Below the pieces are notes generated by a model. It saw only the letters and a list, made by a program, of their open reading frames with translations. It did not search any database and had not been told where the DNA came from. The position numbers and the translations under genes are program-made. This document shows, piece after piece, positions 14,474 through 21,919 of a DNA stretch of 28,492 nucleotides (the stretch's first letter is position 1; every line of letters starts with the position of its first letter). The stretch comes from JAAYDS01 sp039680625 (GTDB lineage: Bacteria; Chloroflexota; Anaerolineae; UBA1429), in assembly GCA_039680625.1 (NCBI GenBank), contig JBDKSN010000155.1, positions 1-28,492 of the forward strand, written 5' to 3'.

Positions 14474-15763
14474 CTACGCCTGGCTGCGGTTCTCGGCTGC
14501 GGCGACGGCGATGCCCTCGACCTCATCCACGCGGCTCAACAAGAGCGCGCCTGCCACGAAAAAGATGATCAACGAGATGATGCCCACGCGCCCGCCGCCA
14601 CCCAGGGTGCCCGCCACGGCAAAGAGCAGCGGCCCGGCGATGCCAGCGAACTTGCTCGAGATGTCGAAAAAGCCAAAGAACTCGGCCGAGCGGCTCTTGG
14701 GGCACATCGCGCCGAACAGCGAACGGCTCAGCGCCTGACTTCCGCCCTGCACGATGCCCACGACCCCCGCCAGCACCCAAAAGTGCCAGGCCTGGCTCAT
14801 GAAATAGCCGCCGATGCAGATGAGGGTGTAGATGGCCAGGGCCAGATAGATCGACTGCTTGGGGCCAAGCCGCTTGGCCAGGCGGCCAAAGGCCAGGGTC
14901 ATGGGCACGCCCACGATCTGCGTGAGCAACAAGGCGCCGGCCAGGTCGCTCGTGCCGATGCCGATCTCGGCGCCATAGATGGTGGCCATCTTGATGATGG
15001 TGCCGATGCCGTCGGCATAGAGCCAGAAGGCGACGAGGAACAAGAACAACTGTCGATAGCGCCGGATCTCGTGAAAGGTCTGAGCCAACCGAGCAAAGGC
15101 CTCGCGCACGGGTGCGCGGGGAGACGTCGCAGCGGGCGGCGGCTCGGGCACCCGGCGAAAGAGTGGGATCGAAAAGATCGCCCACCACACGGCCACGCTC
15201 ACGAACGACGCACGCACCGCCGCGGCACTATCGGCCAGGCCAAACCAGCCGGGCTTGAGATACCACAACAAGTTCACCGCCAGCAGGATGCCGCCGCCCA
15301 GGTAGCCAAAGGCATAGCCTCGCGCTGAGACCTGGTCGATCTCATCGGGCCGCGCTACATGGGGCAGCAACGAGTCATAGAACACGTTGGCGCCCGAGTT
15401 GCCGATGCTCGCCAGGATGTAGAGGATCACGGCCCATAGCCAATCGCCCTGCCCAATGAACACCAATAGCGCGGTAAAGATGATGGCAGGCACCAAGAAG
15501 CCCAGCAAAAAGCGCTTCTTGGCGCCGGTATAGTCGGCGATGGCGCCGAGCACCGGCCCGAGCAGCGCCGCCACGATCATGGCCAGCGAGACGCTATAGC
15601 CCCAGATCGACGTAGCGCGGCCAGGGGGCAGCCCGTAGGCGGCCACGCTCGCAAAATAGGGCGGCAGCAGCGCCGCCATGATGGTGGTGGCAAAGGCCGA
15701 GTTGGCCCAGTCATACATGCACCAGGCATTGACGATGCGCCGATAGGGCGAGGCGTGGTCCAT
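14474..15763 (-). CDS. MFS transporter of the UMF1/Atg22-like family
   Basis: This 429-residue inner-membrane protein has about 12 predicted helices. The N-terminal segment NAWCMYDWANSAFATTI is the hallmark of the UMF1 (unknown major facilitator 1, Atg22-related) family. The loop after helix 2 has GAIADYTGAKKRFL, the MFS motif A region, and the second half repeats it as GRLAKRLGPKQSI. The family is sometimes linked to amino acid or vacuolar efflux in yeast; the bacterial substrate is unknown. The chosen ATG has AGAGGGGG at about 5 nt, better than an ATG 12 codons upstream that falls close to the transcription start. It is a single-gene unit with its own promoter. Confidence 0.9.
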   Translation of the reverse strand: MDHASPYRRIVNAWCMYDWANSAFATTIMAALLPPYFASVAAYGLPPGRATSIWGYSVSLAMIVAALLGPVLGAIADYTGAKKRFLLGFLVPAIIFTALLVFIGQGDWLWAVILYILASIGNSGANVFYDSLLPHVARPDEIDQVSARGYAFGYLGGGILLAVNLLWYLKPGWFGLADSAAAVRASFVSVAVWWAIFSIPLFRRVPEPPPAATSPRAPVREAFARLAQTFHEIRRYRQLFLFLVAFWLYADGIGTIIKMATIYGAEIGIGTSDLAGALLLTQIVGVPMTLAFGRLAKRLGPKQSIYLALAIYTLICIGGYFMSQAWHFWVLAGVVGIVQGGSQALSRSLFGAMCPKSRSAEFFGFFDISSKFAGIAGPLLFAVAGTLGGGGRVGIISLIIFFVAGALLLSRVDEVEGIAVAAAENRSQA

Positions 15764-15825
15764 CGTGCCCCCTCTCTTCCGCAGGTCTGGCTGCCTCACG
15801 GTGAGACGCAGGTCGGTCGAGCCTC

Positions 15826-15854
15826 ATTCTAGGGTCCGTAGGGCGCGCGGTCAA
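15826..15854 (-). promoter_or_regulatory. Sigma-70 promoter of the MFS gene
   Basis: Minus strand TTGACC (15854-15849), 17 bp spacer, TAGAAT (15831-15826), about 63 bp upstream of the start codon. Confidence 0.65.
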
Positions 15855-15944
15855 TGTCTCTGCCGGGCAAGAGAGGCTCTCACACCAGGCAGAGGCTGTC
15901 GCCTAGGGTGGCACGTCGGGCGCCTGACACTCGAACCGCGCGCC

Positions 15945-15973
15945 TTGCCGCTATCGAGAGGCGCGCGTATCAT
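15945..15973 (+). promoter_or_regulatory. Sigma-70 promoter of the methyltransferase/RACo pair
   Basis: TTGCCG (15945-15950), 17 bp spacer, TATCAT (15968-15973). The methyltransferase ATG is only 18 bp after the -10, so the 5' leader would be about 12 nt, with the GAGGTG box inside it. Confidence 0.55.
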
Positions 15974-15991
15974 AGCCCATCGAGGTGCAAC

Positions 15992-16729
15992 ATGGTCGAT
16001 GCAGAACAGGCGATCACGCTCGGCCACCCGAGCTATGTCTGGCGCGCGGGGCAAGAGCGACGCCTGCAGCTGGTGCGGCAATACGCGCCGCTCGAGGGCA
16101 GGCGCATCCTCGACGTGGGCTGCGGCCTGGGCCTCTATGTGCGCGCCTTTCGCGCCTATAGCGACGAGGTGTATGGCGTCGACGTGGACCCCGCCCGCGT
16201 GGCCGAGGCCAGCGCCGCGTTCCCCAACATCCGCCAGGGGGTGGCCGAGGCGCTGCCCTATCCCGATGACTACTTTGACCTCGTCTTTTCCAACGAAGTG
16301 CTCGAACACGTCGACGACGATGCGGCCGCGGTGCGCGAGTCCTGGCGGGTGCTCAAGCCTGGCGGCCGACTGGTGGCCTTTGTGCCCAACCGCTGGTATC
16401 CATTCGAGACGCATGGCGTCTATTGGCGTGGGCAGTATCACTTTGGCAACATCCCCCTCGTGAACTACTTGCCCGATCCCGCGCGAAACAAGCTGGCCCC
16501 GCACGTGCGCGCCTACACGGCTCATGGTTTGCGGCGCCTCTTCGAGGGGCTGCCCGGGCGCATCGTGGTGCAGCGGCGCATCTTTGCGGGGTACGACAAT
16601 ATCGTGGCGCGCTATCCGGCGTTGGGGCGCGTCTTGCGCTCGGTGAGCTATGCCCTCGAGCGCACGCCCCTGCAGGTATTCGGCCTATCACACCTGATCG
16701 TCTTTGAAAAGCCTGCCGTCACCGCTTGA
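15992..16729 (+). CDS. Class I SAM-dependent methyltransferase (Methyltransf_11-like)
   Basis: This 245-residue cytoplasmic methyltransferase has motif I ILDVGCGLGLYV (39-50), the acidic residue of motif II in VYGVDVDP, a motif IV-like segment YFDLVFSNEVLEHVDDD, and the post-motif RVLKPGGRLVAFVPN. These are typical of small-molecule or lipid/sugar methyltransferases; the substrate is not evident. The start at 15992 is supported by CGAGGTG at 5 nt. Longer frames would reach back through the promoter. It lies 10 nt upstream of the RACo-like gene and shares its transcript, but I know of no established link between the two families. Confidence 0.87.
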   Translation: MVDAEQAITLGHPSYVWRAGQERRLQLVRQYAPLEGRRILDVGCGLGLYVRAFRAYSDEVYGVDVDPARVAEASAAFPNIRQGVAEALPYPDDYFDLVFSNEVLEHVDDDAAAVRESWRVLKPGGRLVAFVPNRWYPFETHGVYWRGQYHFGNIPLVNYLPDPARNKLAPHVRAYTAHGLRRLFEGLPGRIVVQRRIFAGYDNIVARYPALGRVLRSVSYALERTPLQVFGLSHLIVFEKPAVTA

Positions 16730-16739
16730 TCGGAGGAAC

Positions 16740-18566
16740 ATGCGCATCAGATTCCAGCCAGCCGGCGTGCACGCCGACGTCGAGGGCCAGCCGACGATCC
16801 TTCAGGTGGCGCAACACGCCGGCGTCGAGATCGAGTCTGTCTGCGGCGGGCGCGGCACCTGTGGCAAGTGCCGCGTCATCGCGCGAGGGCCACTGTCGCC
16901 CCTGACCACGTCAGAAGAGCACGCGCTCTCGCCGGATGAGATCGCGCAGGGCTACCGGCTCGCCTGCCAGGCCCTGGTGCTGGGCGACGTGGACGTCGTG
17001 GTGCCCGAAGAGTCGCGGCGCTCGCGCGTGAGCATCCTCTCGGCTGGCGCAGTCGCTGAGCTCGAGCTCGATCCGTGGGTGCACCGCATCCCGTTGCGGC
17101 TGGCGCAGGCGACCCTGGCCGATCAGCTGCCCGATCTAGAGAACGTACAGCGCGCTGCCGAGGCGGCTCTGGGGCGACGGCTCAAGCTGAGTCTCAATGC
17201 GCTCCAGCAGCTCCCCCACGCTATCCGCCAGGATAGTGGCCAAGTCACGCTCATCGAGGTAGATGACGAGGTGATCATGGCGCACCCGGGCGCAGGCCCA
17301 AGCCGGCTGCTCGGCGTGGCCTTTGACATCGGCACGACGACCATCGTTGGCTATCTGCTCGACCTAGAGACCGGCGAGCAGCTCGCCGTCTCGTCGCAAC
17401 TCAACCCCCAGACGCGCTATGGCGATGACGTCATCTCGCGCATCGCCCATGCAGGCACCGCCCAGGGGCTGCATGAGCTGCAGCAAGCCGTGCTCGGCGC
17501 GGTGAGCGAGATCATCGCCGACACCACTGGCCAGGTCGGCGCCACGCCCAACGATGTGCTGGCCGTGGTGGCCGTGGGCAACACCACCATGCATCACCTG
17601 CTGCTGGGCATCGACCCTTCCGCACTGGCTCAAGCGCCCTATGTGCCGGTAGCCACGCCCGCCCTGCGCGTTCGCGCCTGCGAACTCAAGCTGGCGATCT
17701 ATCCCGATGCGGCTTTCTGGCTGTTGCCCAACATCGCCGGTTGGGTGGGGGCCGACACCGTGGGCGTGCTCCTCTCCAGCCACCTCTATGAGCAAGACGA
17801 GCTGGGCCTGGCCATCGACATCGGCACTAACGGCGAGATGGCGCTAGGTTCGCGCGAACGGCTGGTCGCCTGCTCGACGGCCGCCGGCCCGGCCTTTGAG
17901 GGCGCGCAGATCAGCTGCGGCATGCGCGCCGCCGATGGCGCGATCGACCACGTCGAGATCGACCATGATGTGCGCTGGCACGCCATCGGCGAGGTCGCCC
18001 CGCGCGGTGTGTGCGGCAGCGGGCTGGTCGACCTAGTAGCCCAGATGCTCACCGCGGGCATCTTGAGCCGGTCAGGTCGCATGGAAGCCAGCGAGACGCT
18101 GCTCGCGGCGGGACGGCCAGCCCTGGCGCGACGCATCGTGGGTGAGGGGCGCAGCCGTCAAATGCTCATCGTCGAGCCCAACGACGGCGCCGGCGGGCGC
18201 GGGCTGAGCATCACCCAGCGCGACGTGCGCGAGCTGCAATTGGCCAAGGGCGCCATCCGCGCAGGCATCGAGATTTTGCTCAGCGAGCTGGGCGCCACCG
18301 CGGAGGATGTCCGCGTCGTCTATCTGGCCGGCGCCTTTGGCAACTATATTGCGCCGCAGAGCGCGCTGACTATTGGGCTGATCCCCGCCTTCCCCAACGC
18401 GCGCCTGGAGCCGCTCGGCAACGCGGCGGGCACCGGCGCACGGATGGCCCTGCTCTCGCGCGCCGAGCGAGAGAAGGCGACGCGCCTGCTCGCCCACGTC
18501 GAGTATCTCGAGCTGTCGGGCCGACCCGACTTTCAGCAGCAGTTCGCCGAGGCGATGCTGTTCTAG
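16740..18566 (+). CDS. RACo-type [2Fe-2S]/ASKHA ATPase (DUF4445; reductive activator of corrinoid proteins)
   Basis: This 608-residue protein has an N-terminal plant-type [2Fe-2S] ferredoxin domain with Cys35-X5-Cys41-X2-Cys44 (CGGRGTCGKC) and Cys76 (RLACQA). A linker region follows, then an ASKHA-fold ATPase domain with AFDIGTTTIVGYLLDLETG (from about residue 198), VAVGNTTMHHLLLG, LAIDIGTNGEMAL and, near the end, VVYLAGAFGNYI. In characterised RACo proteins the ATPase drives electrons uphill to reduce Co(II) corrinoids back to Co(I) for methyl transfer. GGAGG lies just before the ATG. Usual RACo neighbours (corrinoid protein, MtrH- or MtgA-type methyltransferase, CO dehydrogenase) are absent here. 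The chelatase at 3583-5609 could supply the corrinoid; this is inference. Confidence 0.9.
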   Translation: MRIRFQPAGVHADVEGQPTILQVAQHAGVEIESVCGGRGTCGKCRVIARGPLSPLTTSEEHALSPDEIAQGYRLACQALVLGDVDVVVPEESRRSRVSILSAGAVAELELDPWVHRIPLRLAQATLADQLPDLENVQRAAEAALGRRLKLSLNALQQLPHAIRQDSGQVTLIEVDDEVIMAHPGAGPSRLLGVAFDIGTTTIVGYLLDLETGEQLAVSSQLNPQTRYGDDVISRIAHAGTAQGLHELQQAVLGAVSEIIADTTGQVGATPNDVLAVVAVGNTTMHHLLLGIDPSALAQAPYVPVATPALRVRACELKLAIYPDAAFWLLPNIAGWVGADTVGVLLSSHLYEQDELGLAIDIGTNGEMALGSRERLVACSTAAGPAFEGAQISCGMRAADGAIDHVEIDHDVRWHAIGEVAPRGVCGSGLVDLVAQMLTAGILSRSGRMEASETLLAAGRPALARRIVGEGRSRQMLIVEPNDGAGGRGLSITQRDVRELQLAKGAIRAGIEILLSELGATAEDVRVVYLAGAFGNYIAPQSALTIGLIPAFPNARLEPLGNAAGTGARMALLSRAEREKATRLLAHVEYLELSGRPDFQQQFAEAMLF

Positions 18567-18580
18567 GGGGCGCCGATGCT

Positions 18581-18609
18581 TTGACGTCGACGCCTGCTTA
18601 CGATATACT
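18581..18609 (+). promoter_or_regulatory. Strong sigma-70 promoter of gap
   Basis: TTGACG (18581-18586), 17 bp spacer, TATACT (18604-18609). One mismatch in each hexamer at ideal spacing, as expected for a highly expressed glycolytic gene. It gives a leader of about 108 nt. Confidence 0.75.
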
Positions 18610-18680
18610 GCCTGCGGTGTGACTGTGGCCACGTGCGCCCTGCGTGCATGGTCGCGTGTCGCCAGCCAAGCAATGTGTTG

Positions 18681-18696
18681 GACGGGCTAGCCCGTC
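18681..18696. promoter_or_regulatory. 16-bp perfect palindrome in the gap leader
   Basis: GACGGGCTAGCCCGTC is a perfect inverted repeat about 65 bp downstream of the expected transcription start and 28 bp before the gap ATG. As DNA it could be an operator acting as a roadblock; as RNA it could form a 6-bp hairpin with a CUAG loop. No regulator can be assigned. Confidence 0.5.
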
Positions 18697-18723
18697 ACGC
18701 TAGTTCAGGAAAGGGGCTCCATC

Positions 18724-19737
18724 ATGACGATCAAAGTAGGTATCAACGGTTTTGGTCGCATCGGCCGCCAGGCATTCAAGGCCATGGTCGACCATTACCC
18801 CAACGAGATCCAAGTTGTCGGCATCAATGACCTGTTTCCGCCCAGCTCCTTTAGCCTGCTGCTCCAGTATGACTCGATCTATGGCAAGCTCAACGCCGAC
18901 GTCAAGGCCGGCGAGGACAGCATCTTTTACAATGGCCAGGAGATCAAGTTCTTTGCCAAGCGCAACCCCGCCGAGATCCCTTGGGGAGAGTATGGCGTAG
19001 ACATCGTGCTCGAGTCTACCGGCTTTTTCACCGACGCCAGCAAAGCCCGCGCGCACATCGATGGCGGGGCGAAGAAGGTCGTCATCAGCGCCCCGGCCAA
19101 GGGTGAGGACATCACCATCGTCTTGGGCGTCAACGAAGAGCTGTATGATCCCGCCAAGCACGTGATCATCTCGAACGCCTCGTGCACTACCAACTGCCTC
19201 GCGCCCGCCGCCAAGGTCGTCTATGAGAAGTGGGGTATCGTCAAGGGCCTCATGACCACGGTGCACTCGTATACCGGCGATCAGCGCCTGACCGACCTGC
19301 CACACAGCGACCCGCGCCGCTCGCGCGCCGCCAACCTGAACATCATCCCGACCACCACTGGCGCCGCCAAGGCCGTCGCTTTGGTGATCCCGGGGCTCAA
19401 GGGCAAGTTCGACGGCATCTCGATGCGCGTGCCCACGCCCACCGTCTCGGTGGTGGACTTTGTGGCTGAGACTGAAAAGCCTCTGACCAAGGAAGAGCTC
19501 ATCGCCGCCTTCAAGGAAGCCGAGGCCGGCCCGCTGAAGGGCATCCTGGGCGTCTCGGAAGAGCCGCTCGTGTCGATGGATTTCAAGGGCGACACCCGCT
19601 CGAGCATCATCGACGCCGATTTCTGCTCGGTGATCGGCGGCAACATGGTCAAGGTCGTGAGCTGGTACGACAACGAATGGGGTTACTCCAGCCGCGTGGC
19701 CGACCTGCTCGCCTACATGGGCAAGAAGGGCATCTAG
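18724..19737 (+). CDS. gap: Type I glyceraldehyde-3-phosphate dehydrogenase
   Basis: This 337-residue glycolytic enzyme oxidises glyceraldehyde 3-phosphate to 1,3-bisphosphoglycerate. The Rossmann motif INGFGRIGRQ (7-16), Asp36 after the second strand (favouring NAD over NADP), catalytic Cys154 in NASCTTNCLAP and His181 in TTVHSYTGDQ are all present, as are SRAANLNIIPTTTGAA and the C-terminal WYDNEWGYSSRVADLL. Length is normal for the family. AAAGGGG precedes the ATG. The gene has its own strong promoter and a hairpin at its end, and no pgk is adjacent. Its codons appear more biased to C-ending ones than those of its neighbours, consistent with high expression. Confidence 0.97.
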   Translation: MTIKVGINGFGRIGRQAFKAMVDHYPNEIQVVGINDLFPPSSFSLLLQYDSIYGKLNADVKAGEDSIFYNGQEIKFFAKRNPAEIPWGEYGVDIVLESTGFFTDASKARAHIDGGAKKVVISAPAKGEDITIVLGVNEELYDPAKHVIISNASCTTNCLAPAAKVVYEKWGIVKGLMTTVHSYTGDQRLTDLPHSDPRRSRAANLNIIPTTTGAAKAVALVIPGLKGKFDGISMRVPTPTVSVVDFVAETEKPLTKEELIAAFKEAEAGPLKGILGVSEEPLVSMDFKGDTRSSIIDADFCSVIGGNMVKVVSWYDNEWGYSSRVADLLAYMGKKGI

Positions 19738-19755
19738 TCTCTTCCGCAACACAAC

Positions 19756-19785
19756 ACGCGGGTGGCGTTGAACCACCCGCGTTTG
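19756..19785. terminator. Bidirectional hairpin after gap
   Basis: A 10-bp perfect stem, ACGCGGGTGG (19756-19765) and CCACCCGCGT (19773-19782), loop CGTTGAA, followed by TTTG. It ends 1 bp before the stop codon of the opposing FemAB-like gene. Confidence 0.7.
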
Positions 19786-20832
19786 CTATGCCCCTCTGGC
19801 GCCGTTGGCCTGGGCGCGCAGCCGCCAGGCCAGTTCGACGCCGCGATAGAGCAGCGGACAATAGGCGCGATCATAGGCGCCCACATAGCGCACCTCGGTG
19901 CCGCCAAAGCCCGCCTTGAAGCGATACACGCCGGCCAGCGGCGCTGTCTCGGGATCTTCATCCACATCGGGGATGCCCCACAGGTCATATTCGCGACAAC
20001 CCTGCGCCCGCGCCCACTGCATCGCCCGCCATTGTAGCAGATGATTGGGCATCAAATTGCGTTGCTCATTGCCCGAGGCGCCATAGAGGTAATAGGCCCG
20101 GCCGTTGAACTGCATGGCCAGCAAGCCAGCGAGCAGCTCGCCCTCGAACGAGGCCAACAGCAGCCGCGCACGGCCGAGCGGCGCGAACAGCGCAAGCGCC
20201 GTGCGGTAATAGTCGGCACTGTGCACGCCAAAGGCGTCGCGCTCGCCCGTGACGCGCATCAGCGCGTGAAAACGCGCGACGTCGTCAAGCTCGCCTTCGC
20301 GCACCTCGACCCCCTTGCGCTCGGCCAGGCGCGTATTGTAGCGCCACTTGGGCTTCATCCGCGCGAGGATGTCTTCTTCGCTGCCGGCCAGGTCGACGAT
20401 GATCGTGTGGCGCGGCTGGATGGTGCGCTCGCTAGGCGCAAGGCCCTGCGCCCGCAACCAGGCATGGCGCTCGGCCTCCTCATCTCGCCAATCCGGCTCG
20501 ACCTTGAGCGCCACGGCGCGCAGCGGCCGAGCCAGCCGACGGATGCCCGCCCACAGAGCCTCGGCAGATGCGGGGTCTTTATCGAGCAGAACGGGACCTT
20601 TGGGCACATAGGCCAAACTCAGGGGGCCGAGGCGGCGAAACAGCACTTGAGCGCCAGCCACCAGGGCGCCATCGCGCTCGACAGCGACACGCACCGGCCG
20701 CCAGCCAAAGCGCCCCTTCAGCTCGCCCCAGGCCCAGGTCTGCAAGAGATGACCGCCCGGGTCACTGGCGACAAAGCGATCCCACACCGTGGCGTCGAGT
20801 TGCGTGGCCGTCGTACTCGTGAGAAAGCGCAT
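19786..20832 (-). CDS. FemAB-like aminoacyltransferase (peptidoglycan bridge / GNAT fold)
   Basis: This 348-residue protein has two GNAT-like halves as in FemA/FemX enzymes, which use aminoacyl-tRNA to add amino acids to the lipid II stem peptide. Visible are HLLQTWAWGELKGRFGW near the N-terminus, the central KPKWRYNTRLAERKGVEV (a conserved basic segment of the family), and the C-terminal GRAYYLYGASGNEQRNLMPN with CREYDLWGIPD. The coiled-coil arm of staphylococcal FemA is absent. Related proteins also modify other surface molecules, so the exact acceptor is open. ATG 20832 has AGGGGGTG just upstream. The gene is divergent from the polysaccharide operon. Confidence 0.85.
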   Translation of the reverse strand: MRFLTSTTATQLDATVWDRFVASDPGGHLLQTWAWGELKGRFGWRPVRVAVERDGALVAGAQVLFRRLGPLSLAYVPKGPVLLDKDPASAEALWAGIRRLARPLRAVALKVEPDWRDEEAERHAWLRAQGLAPSERTIQPRHTIIVDLAGSEEDILARMKPKWRYNTRLAERKGVEVREGELDDVARFHALMRVTGERDAFGVHSADYYRTALALFAPLGRARLLLASFEGELLAGLLAMQFNGRAYYLYGASGNEQRNLMPNHLLQWRAMQWARAQGCREYDLWGIPDVDEDPETAPLAGVYRFKAGFGGTEVRYVGAYDRAYCPLLYRGVELAWRLRAQANGARGA

Positions 20833-20857
20833 GTCACCCCCTGTGCTGTTGGCGCGC

Positions 20858-20866
20858 ATTATACCA
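20858..20866 (-). promoter_or_regulatory. Extended -10 promoter of the FemAB-like gene
   Basis: Minus strand TGGTATAAT, 25 bp upstream of the start codon, with no recognisable -35. It is identical to the extended -10 of mreBC, another cell-wall transcription unit. Confidence 0.6.
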
Positions 20867-20897
20867 CCACCCGGCGCTCGCGAGGCGTCGAGAAGCT

Positions 20898-20926
20898 TTG
20901 ACCGGCGCCTACCCCTCTGCTATACT
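20898..20926 (+). promoter_or_regulatory. Sigma-70 promoter of the surface polysaccharide operon
   Basis: TTGACC (20898-20903), 17 bp spacer, TATACT (20921-20926), 30 bp before the first gene. Its -35 lies about 31 bp from the divergent FemAB promoter. Confidence 0.72.
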
Positions 20927-20956
20927 GCCCACGACTTTCAGCTGAGGCAAACAGCG

Positions 20957-21907
20957 ATGCGCATCTTGATCACCGGCGGTGCCGGATTCATCGGCTCTCA
21001 CCTGTGCGATGTCTTGCTGGCCCAAGGCCACGAGGTCATCGCGATGGACAACCTCATCACCGGCAGCCTGCGCAACATCGCGCACCTCAAAGATGCGCGG
21101 GGCTTTACCTTTGTGCACCACGACGTCACTGAGTATATCTCGGTCGACGGCCCGCTCGACGCCATCTATCACCTGGCCTCGCTGCCCAGCCCAGTGGACT
21201 ATCTGGGCATGCCCATCAAGACGCTCAAGGTGGGCGCTCTCGGCACGCTCAACGCGCTGGGGCTGGCCAAGGCCAAAGACGCCCGCTTCTTATTGGCCTC
21301 GACCTCTGAGGTCTATGGCGACCCTCTGGTGCACCCCCAGCCCGAGACCTATTGGGGAAACGTGAACCCCGTGGGGCCGCGCGGCGTGTATGACGAGTCC
21401 AAGCGGTTCGCCGAGGCGCTGACCATGGCCTATCACCGCACGCACGGCGTGAACACGCACATTGCCCGCATTTTCAACACCTTTGGCCCGCGGATGCGCC
21501 TCAACGATGGCCGGGTGGTGCCCAATTTCATGGCTCAGGCGCTACAGGGCGCCCCGCTGACGGTATACGATGATGGCTCGCGCACGCGCAGCTTTTGCTA
21601 CGTGAGCGACCTGGTCGACGGCCTAGTGCGCCTGATGAACGTCGATGAGGCGATGCCCGTCAACCTCGGCAACCCCCGCGAGATGACCATCCTGCAGTTC
21701 GCCGAGCTGGTGATCGCGCTCACGGGCAGCCAGTCGGAGATCGTCTTTATCGCCCCCACCGATCAGCGCACCAAAGATGACCCGCAGACGCGCCAGCCAG
21801 ACATCACGCGGGCGCGCACCCTGCTGGGTTGGGAGCCTCGCGTCTCGCTGGAAGAGGGGCTGCGCCTCACCGCTGAGTCTTTTCGACAGCGCCTGGATGT
21901 AGACTAG
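20957..21907 (+). CDS. UDP-glucuronate decarboxylase (UDP-xylose synthase)
   Basis: This 316-residue short-chain dehydrogenase/reductase converts UDP-glucuronate to UDP-xylose using bound NAD. It has the Rossmann motif GGAGFIGSHL (7-16), the catalytic Ser/Thr in LASTSEVYGDP (113-123) and Tyr145-XXX-Lys149 (YDESK). The segments SPVDYLGMPIKTLKVGALGT, ARIFNTFGPRM, NDGRVVPNF and VNLGNPREMTILQFA closely follow the UXS family, rather than dTDP-glucose dehydratase. The predicted sugar would feed a xylose-containing cell-surface polysaccharide or glycan. ATG at 20957 has a weak purine-rich GAGGCAAA upstream. It is the first gene of the operon that includes the ligase-like, GtrA and glycosyltransferase genes. 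Confidence 0.92.
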   Translation: MRILITGGAGFIGSHLCDVLLAQGHEVIAMDNLITGSLRNIAHLKDARGFTFVHHDVTEYISVDGPLDAIYHLASLPSPVDYLGMPIKTLKVGALGTLNALGLAKAKDARFLLASTSEVYGDPLVHPQPETYWGNVNPVGPRGVYDESKRFAEALTMAYHRTHGVNTHIARIFNTFGPRMRLNDGRVVPNFMAQALQGAPLTVYDDGSRTRSFCYVSDLVDGLVRLMNVDEAMPVNLGNPREMTILQFAELVIALTGSQSEIVFIAPTDQRTKDDPQTRQPDITRARTLLGWEPRVSLEEGLRLTAESFRQRLDVD

Positions 21908-21919
21908 AGCCCGTTCGCC

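Noticed and set aside
18700..19776. 358-codon minus-strand open frame opposite gap.
   Set aside because: It mirrors GAPDH codon structure, has a composition typical of antisense GC-rich frames (Asp/His/Gly/Val-rich) and no start signals; the plus-strand GAPDH is unmistakable.
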